Positions 15,294 through 20,953 of a stretch of DNA of 20,953 nt are shown here, in pieces. The position numbers and the translations under genes are program-made. The stretch comes from Domibacillus sp. (GTDB lineage Bacteria; Bacillota; Bacilli; Bacillales; Domibacillaceae), in the NCBI GenBank assembly GCA_031177795.1, contig JAPSKG010000008.1:1-20953 (forward strand). Direction: 5' to 3'. Position 1 is the first letter of the stretch; every line of letters begins with the position of its first letter. The notes under the pieces were generated by a model. The model did not search any database, was not told the DNA's origin, and saw only the letters and a program-made list of their open reading frames with translations.

Positions 15294-16452
15294 ATTTACT
15301 TTGATTGCGAAGCGGATACAACAGTTTTTCAACTGTCAGACGGTTTTTTTCTGTAATTTCATTTTTGCGTGGTATAACAGGGTATAAATCGTCAGGATCC
15401 GTCCACGAAGAGGGAAGAGGATAAGGCGCTTTTTCCTGCCATTTTAACAGCCAGTCTGCTGGCAATGAATCGGAAAAAAGCTGTTGGTTAGTCATTTCAA
15501 GCCATAAAAGAGACCAGGCACGTGGAACAACCCGCCAAATATCATATCCTCCTCCACCAACAGCAATCCATCGCCCATCACAATATTCATGGGCGATTTC
15601 ATGAGCAAGCTGTGGAATTCGCTTGTAAATATTCATCGTAGCAGACAAATGGGTTAGCGGATCATAATAATGAGCATCTGCCCCATTCTGGGTTAAAATA
15701 ACGTCGGGCTTAAAAAAGTGTGCAACTTCGCGCAATGTTGTTTCATATGATTCAAGCCAGGAGTCATCTTCTGTGAAAGCATCAAGAGGTACATTAAAAG
15801 AATAACCATAGCCTTGTCCGTGGCCGCGTTCATTAATGTTACCTGTACCGGGAAAAAGATAGCGGCCTGTTTCATGAATAGAATAAGTTGCAACCTTTGG
15901 ATCATCATAAAAAGACCATTGCACTCCGTCGCCATGGTGGGCATCAGTGTCAATGTAAAGAACGCGAGCGTTATACTGAGTTTGCAAATACTTAATTGCT
16001 ACTGCACTGTCATTGTAAATGCAAAAGCCAGATGCTTTACCGCGAAAGCCATGATGAAGGCCTCCGCCAAGATGAAGAGCGTGAACAGCTTTCCCTTTCA
16101 TCACCTGGTCAGCAGCAGTAAGTGTCCCGCCGACAAGATAAGCGCTTGCTTCATGCATTCCAGTAAATATTGGCGTATCTTCAGTGCCAAGGCCATAGCC
16201 TTCACCAGCTGCTTCTGATAACTCCCCACGACCGGCTTTTTTTACAGCTTCCACATATTCACGGTCATGAATAAGGGATAACTCTTCATCTGAAGCCATA
16301 CGTGGTAAAACAAATTGAGTTTCATCCAATGCGCCAAGCTTTTGAAGCAAATCAATGGTTAGTGTAAGGCGGAATTGATTGAAAGGATGATTTTCTGAAA
16401 ATCGATAGCGCAACAGTTCGTCTGAATAAATAAAAACAGAATCAGCTTTCAT
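15292..16452 (-). CDS. acuC: AcuC, protein lysine deacetylase of the class I HDAC fold
   Basis: AcuC removes the acetyl group from the active-site lysine of acetyl-CoA synthetase, reactivating it. The protein is 386 aa. It has the zinc-hydrolase signatures of histone deacetylases: the His133-His134 pair in GGLHHGFRG, zinc ligands Asp170 and His172 in YIDTDAHHGDG, and Asp259 in NGADAHYYDP. SIHETGRYLFPGTG and GGGGYDIWR are also present. A longer frame to 16479 exists, but the ATG at 16452 overlaps the acuB TGA as ATGA, has GGGG seven bases upstream, and gives the B. subtilis-like beginning DSVFIYS. I therefore chose it. It is the last gene of acuABC, is translationally coupled to acuB, and ends in a 21-bp hairpin. 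Confidence 0.95.
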   Translation of the reverse strand: MKADSVFIYSDELLRYRFSENHPFNQFRLTLTIDLLQKLGALDETQFVLPRMASDEELSLIHDREYVEAVKKAGRGELSEAAGEGYGLGTEDTPIFTGMHEASAYLVGGTLTAADQVMKGKAVHALHLGGGLHHGFRGKASGFCIYNDSAVAIKYLQTQYNARVLYIDTDAHHGDGVQWSFYDDPKVATYSIHETGRYLFPGTGNINERGHGQGYGYSFNVPLDAFTEDDSWLESYETTLREVAHFFKPDVILTQNGADAHYYDPLTHLSATMNIYKRIPQLAHEIAHEYCDGRWIAVGGGGYDIWRVVPRAWSLLWLEMTNQQLFSDSLPADWLLKWQEKAPYPLPSSWTDPDDLYPVIPRKNEITEKNRLTVEKLLYPLRNQSK

Positions 16453-17096
16453 GTAAAAACCCCGGGTATATTTGGCCATAAAACTTGGTGTCCTGCTTTT
16501 TTTAAATCATCAATCGCCCCAGCGGGATTTATCGTTCTTATGCGTAAAACAATCACTTTGCTGTTTTCTTTCTGCTGATCTGGATAAACAAGAACGCTTT
16601 GCACATTCACGCGCCGATGTTGAAGAACCTGCAAAATATTAAAAAGCGCTCCTGCTTTGTTTTGCACGCGGATTTCTATACGGGAACCAGGCTGATTAAC
16701 ACCTGTTAACTTTACAAATGTATGAAGCACATCAGTTTCTGTTATTATGCCGACAATTTCTCCACTTTGAATAATGGGCATGCAGCTTATATCATGTTCA
16801 AAAAAAGCAGCTGCTACATCCTCAACAAAATCAAGGGGATGGCCAATAATCACGTTTGTTTCCATAATTAACTGCAAAGGTTTGCTTAATTCTTCGTTTC
16901 CTGCTTCCTTTTGCAGAATAGAAGGTGTAGCGTCCTTGATATCTCTGTCTGTAACAAGGCCAGCCAGTTTGCCCTCTTTATCTACAATCGGAATGTGGCG
17001 TACCTTAAAGTCGCGGCAAAGCTGAAGGGCAGCGGCGATTGTATCATCAGGTGAAAGTGTATGTATAGTACTATTCATCACTTCTTCTACTATCAT
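16449..17096 (-). CDS. acuB: AcuB, CBS-CBS-ACT protein
   Basis: This 215-residue soluble protein has two CBS domains at about 1-58 and 73-130 (MNSTIHTLSPDDTIAAA, HIPIVDKEGKLAGLVTDRDI, and MPIIQSGEIVGIITETDVL). A C-terminal ACT-like domain at about 138-210 includes RIEIRVQNKAGALFNILQVL. CBS pairs usually bind adenine nucleotides and ACT domains bind small ligands such as amino acids. AcuB may therefore be an energy or metabolite sensor for the acetate module, but its exact role is not established. The start has GGAAGGG about ten bases upstream. It lies 21 bases after acuA and overlaps acuC by four bases, so the three genes are one operon. Confidence 0.93.
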   Translation of the reverse strand: MIVEEVMNSTIHTLSPDDTIAAALQLCRDFKVRHIPIVDKEGKLAGLVTDRDIKDATPSILQKEAGNEELSKPLQLIMETNVIIGHPLDFVEDVAAAFFEHDISCMPIIQSGEIVGIITETDVLHTFVKLTGVNQPGSRIEIRVQNKAGALFNILQVLQHRRVNVQSVLVYPDQQKENSKVIVLRIRTINPAGAIDDLKKAGHQVLWPNIPGVFT

Positions 17097-17117
17097 TTTT
17101 TTCGTTCCCTTCCTTTG

Positions 17118-17750
17118 TTAATACATAAAGCGATTCATAAAGCGTACTTGATCAAACGTTTGAATTGATTCTTGATTGACCTTTGAACCGATTCGCACCA
17201 TTAAGCAGTTAGCAGGGTGAGAACTAATTTCCGGGTCGTCGGTTGCATACCATACGAGACCGCCTGAATTCATCATTTTCTCCATGATTTTACGGTATTC
17301 CCATACATTCAAGCCTGTTCCTTGTAAATCCCAATGCCAATAATATTCTGTTGTAATTGTAATATACTCTTCCATTTGATCGTCAAGCATGGCAACTTGC
17401 AGCATAGTTTGTCCAACATGTGCTCCGCGAAATTCAGGAGCAACTTCAATAGCCCCGAGCTCCAGCAAGTTGTCAAGCTTTGCTTCTGACCAACGCTCAA
17501 GAGGGTCTGGATACAAAAAAGTAACGTATCCGACAATTCTTTTTTCATTTCTAGCTATAATAATACGTCCTTCCGGAAGTTGTGCAATTTCTATTAACGC
17601 TTGGTGCTGCTGGTCGGGCTGGCGGAAAGCAACAAGACCTTCATGAAATGAATACTGGGCAAGTGTTTCAGCAGGAACAGGTCCTTCTATAATTAATTTT
17701 CCTGCAGGTGTATCTTTTTCTTTTGAATGAAATGTTTTGTTATGTTGCAT
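17118..17750 (-). CDS. acuA: AcuA, GNAT-type protein acetyltransferase acting on AcsA
   Basis: AcuA uses acetyl-CoA to acetylate the catalytic lysine of acetyl-CoA synthetase and so switches it off. The protein is 210 aa. The GNAT acetyl-CoA-binding motif A is at about 98-117, with the pyrophosphate loop FRGAHVGQ. A preceding strand pair (GRIIIARNEKRIVGYVTFL) is typical of the fold. Conserved aromatic segments (EYYWHWDLQGTGLNVWEYRK) follow, as in other AcuA proteins. AAAGG lies ten bases before the ATG. It is the first gene of acuABC, divergent from its target acsA. I could not settle the promoter. A TTCTCA/TGAGAA dyad at 17771-17788 lies in its leader. Confidence 0.93.
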   Translation of the reverse strand: MQHNKTFHSKEKDTPAGKLIIEGPVPAETLAQYSFHEGLVAFRQPDQQHQALIEIAQLPEGRIIIARNEKRIVGYVTFLYPDPLERWSEAKLDNLLELGAIEVAPEFRGAHVGQTMLQVAMLDDQMEEYITITTEYYWHWDLQGTGLNVWEYRKIMEKMMNSGGLVWYATDDPEISSHPANCLMVRIGSKVNQESIQTFDQVRFMNRFMY

Positions 17751-17867
17751 TTGGTCACTACCTTTACATTTTCTCAGGCCCGTGAGAAGAGGGCTCCAAA
17801 AAGCTGCGACAAAACGTCACAATTCTAGCTTTTGATTATTCTTACCATATACAAAATAAAAGAAAAA

Positions 17868-17881
17868 ATAAAGCGTTCTCA
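17868..17881. promoter_or_regulatory. Probable cre site (CcpA operator) between acuA and acsA
   Basis: ATAAAGCGTTCTCA matches the degenerate cre pattern TGWAANCGNTNWCA at all positions except the first two. It lies in the divergent intergenic region of two units that are CcpA-repressed in B. subtilis, close to the ccpA gene. It is about 90 bp before the predicted acsA start, so it may mainly control acuABC. Confidence 0.48.
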
Positions 17882-17931
17882 TTAAACTTTAAAAGAATCT
17901 TCATAATCTTTAGAAAAAGAAAAGCAATAAA

Positions 17932-17960
17932 TTGTGAAAATATTTGGACTGTTGTATACT
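17932..17960 (+). promoter_or_regulatory. Promoter of acsA
   Basis: TTGTGA (17932-17937) and TATACT (17955-17960) are spaced by 17 bases. The start near 17967 leaves a leader of about 30 bases containing the GGGGG ribosome binding site. Confidence 0.58.
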
Positions 17961-17997
17961 AATAAAGTAGTAATCCAATACAAGGGGGAATCGTTTT

Positions 17998-19716
17998 ATG
18001 AAATTGGAAGCGCTAACAGCAACAAAGGGGAATTATAATTTAACAAGTTATGATGACACATATGCTTCTTTTGACTGGAAAGAAGCAGAAAAAGCTTTTT
18101 CCTGGTTTGAAACAGGCAAAGTAAACGCGGCCTATGAAGCGATCGACCGTCACGCTGAATCTGGCAAAGAAAACAAAGTGGCTCTTTATTATCGTGATGC
18201 AAACCGAAATGAAAAATATACGTTTGCGGATATGAAGGCAAATACAAATAAAGCAGCTAATGTATTGAAGAACTATGGAAATGTGGAAAAAGGGGATCGG
18301 GTTTTTGTTTTCATGCCTCGCTCACCGGAGCTTTATTTTGCTGTTCTTGGTGCGATCAAAGCAGGTGCCATCGTTGGCCCATTATTTGAAGCATTTATGG
18401 AAGGTGCGGTAAGGGATCGTCTAGAAGACAGTGAGGCGCGCATGATTATTACTACGCCTGAGCTTCTTGATCGAATTCCAGTTGCCGACTTGCCAAAATT
18501 AGAAAAAGTATTTGTAGTAGCAGATAGTGTAGAAGAAGATGAAAAACATATCGACTTTCTTTCAAAATGGAATGAAGCATCAGAAGAATTTGATATCGAG
18601 TGGGTAGATCGCAATGATGGGCTTTTGCTTCACTATACATCGGGTTCAACAGGAAAGCCTAAAGGTGTATTGCACGTACATAATGCAATGATTCAACAGT
18701 ACCAAACAGCAAAATGGGTACTTGATTTACAGGAGGAAGATATTTACTGGTGCACAGCTGACCCAGGATGGGTAACAGGAACAGCATATGGCATTTTTGG
18801 CCCTTGGCTAACAGGTTCCACCAATGTTATTGTTGGAGGCCGCTTTAGTCCGGAAGCGTGGTACAGTACCATTCAGGAATATAAGGTAACGGTGTGGTAC
18901 AGCGCGCCAACTGCGTTCCGTATGTTGATGGGGGCAGGGGATGAAGTTGTGAAAAAATTTGATCTTTCTTCTCTCCGTCATATTCTAAGCGTTGGAGAAC
19001 CGCTAAATCCTGAAGTTATCCGCTGGGGTAAAAAAGTATTTGATCTTCGCATTCACGACACATGGTGGATGACTGAGACCGGTGCTCAAGTTATTTGTAA
19101 CTATCCGGCAATGGATATTCGCCCGGGTTCGATGGGCAAACCAATTCCAGGGATTAAAGCAGCGATTGTAGATGACCAGGGAAATGAACTTCCGCCAAAT
19201 CGTATGGGTAACCTGGCGATTAAAAAAGGATGGCCTTCTATGATGGCTACCATCTGGAATAACCAGGCAAAGTATGAATCGTATTTTATGCCAGGAGACT
19301 GGTATGTGTCCGGAGATTCCGCTTATATGGATGAAGACGGCTATTTTTGGTTCCAGGGCCGCGTTGATGATGTTATTATGACAGCAGGTGAACGCGTTGG
19401 GCCATTTGAAGTTGAAAGCAAGCTAGTGGAACATCCGGCAATTGCAGAAGCAGGAGTTATTGGAAAGCCGGATCCAATTCGTGGTGAAGTGATTAAAGCC
19501 TTTATCGCTTTACGAGATGGATACGGGCAGTCAGATGAACTAAAAGAAGAAATTCGCCAATTTGTAAAAACAGGTTTGGCGGCTCACGCTGCACCACGTG
19601 AAATTGAATTCCGAGACAAGCTTCCAAAAACTCGTTCTGGAAAAATTATGCGCCGTGTGCTGAAAGCATGGGAACTTGATTTGCCAACAGGTGATTTGTC
19701 GACAATGGAAGATTAA
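17998..19716 (+). CDS. acsA: Acetyl-CoA synthetase (AMP-forming)
   Basis: AcsA activates acetate with ATP and CoA to acetyl-CoA through an acetyl-AMP intermediate, allowing growth on acetate and recapture of overflow acetate. The protein is 572 aa, the B. subtilis length. It has the adenylate-forming motifs in order: YTSGSTGKPKG from 213, ADPGWVTG, DTWWMTETG from 354, SGDSAYMDEDGYFWFQGR from 438, and the C-terminal PKTRSGKIMRR. The catalytic Lys549 in that last motif is the same residue number that AcuA acetylates in B. subtilis. AAGGGGGA lies nine bases before the ATG. It is divergent from acuABC, has its own promoter, and shares an intergenic cre-like site. A GC-rich terminator follows. Confidence 0.98.
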   Translation: MKLEALTATKGNYNLTSYDDTYASFDWKEAEKAFSWFETGKVNAAYEAIDRHAESGKENKVALYYRDANRNEKYTFADMKANTNKAANVLKNYGNVEKGDRVFVFMPRSPELYFAVLGAIKAGAIVGPLFEAFMEGAVRDRLEDSEARMIITTPELLDRIPVADLPKLEKVFVVADSVEEDEKHIDFLSKWNEASEEFDIEWVDRNDGLLLHYTSGSTGKPKGVLHVHNAMIQQYQTAKWVLDLQEEDIYWCTADPGWVTGTAYGIFGPWLTGSTNVIVGGRFSPEAWYSTIQEYKVTVWYSAPTAFRMLMGAGDEVVKKFDLSSLRHILSVGEPLNPEVIRWGKKVFDLRIHDTWWMTETGAQVICNYPAMDIRPGSMGKPIPGIKAAIVDDQGNELPPNRMGNLAIKKGWPSMMATIWNNQAKYESYFMPGDWYVSGDSAYMDEDGYFWFQGRVDDVIMTAGERVGPFEVESKLVEHPAIAEAGVIGKPDPIRGEVIKAFIALRDGYGQSDELKEEIRQFVKTGLAAHAAPREIEFRDKLPKTRSGKIMRRVLKAWELDLPTGDLSTMED

Positions 19717-19724
19717 TACAGTTT

Positions 19725-19754
19725 CCGCTCCGAGCCTCTCGGAGCGGCTTTTTT
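19725..19754 (+). terminator. Terminator of acsA
   Basis: CCGCTCCGAG (19725-19734) is perfectly complementary to CTCGGAGCGG (19738-19747) over a three-base loop, followed by C and a six-base T-run. Confidence 0.95.
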
Positions 19755-19810
19755 GAGAATGAGTGGGAAAAAGCCAGGTTTGAAAAAAGCAATAAATTAA
19801 AAATTTCTGT

Positions 19811-19839
19811 TTGACAAACCATAATAAGCGGGCTACAAT
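19811..19839 (+). promoter_or_regulatory. Strong sigma-A promoter of the tyrS T-box transcript
   Basis: A perfect TTGACA (19811-19816) is followed after 17 bases by TACAAT (19834-19839). Transcription would begin near 19846, giving a leader of about 270 bases. Confidence 0.78.
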
Positions 19840-19845
19840 GTTTTT

Positions 19846-20092
19846 TATATTCAATAAACAAGCAATGAACGGAATAAGTAATCTGCTGTCACTGTTATTT
19901 AGAGAGCTTTCGCTTGGTGAAAGAAAGCACAAACAGTTAGATGAATTACCTCCTGGAGCTTTCGCCGTGAACAGTAAAGTAACGGCTGACGTCTGCCGTC
20001 GTTACCGGTGTTGAGTGGAGAATGTTTTTTCTCAAGCTTGGGTGGTACCGCGCTAACAAAGCGTCCCTGCAACGATTGCAGGGGCGTTTTTT
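19846..20092 (+). promoter_or_regulatory. T-box riboswitch controlling tyrS
   Basis: This leader senses uncharged tRNA-Tyr and allows read-through when the tRNA is not aminoacylated. The conserved T-box TGGGTGGTACCGCG is at 20039-20052, just before a terminator at 20061-20092 that it can refold. Stem I can be traced: its base is ACGG (19869-19872) with CCGT near 19964, the specifier-loop side has AATAAGTA, and the upper arm contains the AGAGA bulge near 19900 and a GGTGAAAG segment. The best specifier codon is TAC (Tyr) at 19947-19949. A stem GTAACG/CGTTAC near 19979-20006 corresponds to stem III. The tyrS gene downstream supports the Tyr reading. Confidence 0.93.
20061..20092 (+). terminator. 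T-box-controlled terminator before tyrS
   Basis: GCGTCCCTGCAA (20061-20072) pairs with TTGCAGGGGCGT (20076-20087) with one T-G pair, followed by a T-run to 20092. Its left arm can instead pair with the T-box segment to form the antiterminator. Confidence 0.9.
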
Positions 20093-20119
20093 GCATTTAA
20101 AAAAGGAGAGTGTAAAATA

Positions 20120-20953
20120 ATGGGATTATTAGAAGATTTGAAATGGAGAGGCATTGTATATCAGCAAACAGATGAAGACGGTATTGAAAAAATGCTGGAA
20201 AAAGAAAAAATTGCTTTGTATTGTGGAGTAGACCCGACAGCAGACAGCATGCACATTGGGCACTTGCTGCCGTTTTTAACTCTTCGTCGTTTCCAGAATC
20301 ACGGCCATAAGCCAATCGTGTTAGTGGGTGGCGCTACAGGCACAATTGGAGACCCGAGTGGGAAAAAAGAAGAACGATCTCTTCAGACCATGGAGCAAGT
20401 ACAAAAAAATGTTGCTGGTTTGCGCGCCCAGCTAGAACAAATTTTTTCAACTGAAGGAGAAAATGGAGCTGTTCTTGTTAATAACTATGACTGGATCGGA
20501 TCAATGGACGTGGTAACATTCCTGCGCGATTTCGGGAAAAACATCGGGGTCAATTACATGCTCGCAAAAGACACGGTATCGTCGCGTCTTGAGAGTGGCA
20601 TTTCATTCACTGAGTTTGCTTACACCATTTTACAAGCAATGGATTTTTATTATTTGCACAAAAACCATAACTGCCGTATGCAAATTGGCGGAAGCGATCA
20701 GTGGGGCAACATTACAACTGGCCTGGAAATGATTCGTAAAATGAACCCTGAAGGCAAACAAGCTTTTGGGTTTACTATTCCTCTTGTAACAAAATCTGAT
20801 GGAACAAAGTTTGGCAAAACAGAAAGTGGCGCCGTCTGGCTTGACCCTGAAAAAACGTCTCCATATGAGTTTTATCAGTTCTGGATTAACACAGCGGACG
20901 CCGATGTCCTGCATTACTTGAAGATCTTCACATTCCTTGAAAAAACAGAGATC
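20120..20953 (+). CDS. tyrS: Tyrosyl-tRNA synthetase (3' end outside the window)
   Basis: This enzyme charges tRNA-Tyr with tyrosine using ATP (class I synthetase). The first 278 residues are present, against about 420 for the B. subtilis protein. The gene runs off the right edge in frame without a stop. The class I signature HIGH is at 45-48, and the tyrosine-binding stretch LYCGVDPTADSMHIGH begins at 33. GGSDQWGN is the second tyrosine/ATP-binding segment. The KMSKS equivalent is KFGKT at 230-234, as in bacterial TyrS. The missing part should hold the anticodon-recognition and S4-like domains. AAAAGGAGAG lies about ten bases before the ATG. Expression is controlled by the T-box leader upstream. 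Confidence 0.97.
   Translation, partial: MGLLEDLKWRGIVYQQTDEDGIEKMLEKEKIALYCGVDPTADSMHIGHLLPFLTLRRFQNHGHKPIVLVGGATGTIGDPSGKKEERSLQTMEQVQKNVAGLRAQLEQIFSTEGENGAVLVNNYDWIGSMDVVTFLRDFGKNIGVNYMLAKDTVSSRLESGISFTEFAYTILQAMDFYYLHKNHNCRMQIGGSDQWGNITTGLEMIRKMNPEGKQAFGFTIPLVTKSDGTKFGKTESGAVWLDPEKTSPYEFYQFWINTADADVLHYLKIFTFLEKTEI

Noticed and set aside
16453..16479. Nine-residue longer N-terminus for AcuC starting at 16479
   Set aside because: It would overlap acuB by 31 bases and lacks support. The ATG at 16452 forms the usual ATGA coupling and matches the family start.
17809..17822. Second cre-like sequence ACAAAACGTCACAA
   Set aside because: It has several mismatches at conserved cre positions on both strands, so it is not better than chance.
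19811..20014. Open frame within the tyrS leader as a possible leader peptide
   Set aside because: The region is a T-box RNA. Any frame there is incidental and has no ribosome binding site.
1..20953. Mobile element, phage, CRISPR, defence system or other undescribed multi-gene system
   Set aside because: Every gene belongs to the conserved Bacillaceae core or a known family, with uniform composition. I see no transposase, integrase, repeat array or foreign-looking island.

Overview
The window is a stretch of ordinary chromosome from a low-GC Gram-positive bacterium of the Bacillaceae. The evidence is the protein sequences, the strong Shine-Dalgarno sites, the A/T-flanked terminators and the gene order. 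The order pulA - ytmP-trmB - ytzB - ytoP-ytpQ - sftA - murC - ampS - ytxG-ytxH - aroA(aroG) - ccpA - acuC/acuB/acuA - acsA - tyrS closely follows the ytmP-to-tyrS region of Bacillus subtilis. From memory, several B. subtilis genes of this region are absent here: ytzH, ytpP, ytpR, ytxJ and motPS. An M29 aminopeptidase gene lies between murC and ytxG. I cannot name the species. It looks like a Bacillaceae member outside the B. subtilis group.

Left part (1-8479): the 3' portion of a type I pullulanase gene, whose reading frame runs off the left edge, is followed by a kinase-like phosphotransferase (ytmP) overlapping the tRNA m7G46 methyltransferase gene trmB. A perfect 16-bp hairpin separates trmB from the convergent small membrane-anchored protein YtzB. 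YtzB and the M42 aminopeptidase YtoP are divergent. ytoP and ytpQ form a pair, and the DNA translocase gene sftA has its own promoter and terminator. Middle part (8480-15293): the UDP-MurNAc-L-alanine ligase gene murC faces ampS across a shared hairpin. The stress-type ytxG-ytxH operon is preceded by a sigma-B-type promoter. Then come the fused chorismate mutase/DAHP synthase and the global carbon regulator CcpA.

Right part (15292-20953): acuABC on the minus strand and acsA on the plus strand are divergent and form a complete regulatory circuit. AcsA makes acetyl-CoA from acetate, AcuA acetylates its catalytic lysine (Lys549 is present), AcuC removes the acetyl group, and CcpA from the neighbouring gene probably represses both units through a cre-like site between them. 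The window ends inside tyrS, which is preceded by a strong promoter and a complete T-box leader with its own terminator.

I see no mobile element, CRISPR array, tRNA/rRNA gene or phage cluster, and no convincing undescribed system. The most interesting points are a much enlarged YtxH with an Asn-rich tail, two tandem cre-like dyads directly upstream of the aroA promoter, a hairpin-rich gap where ytxJ would be expected, and a promoter followed by a terminator-like hairpin in front of ytmP.
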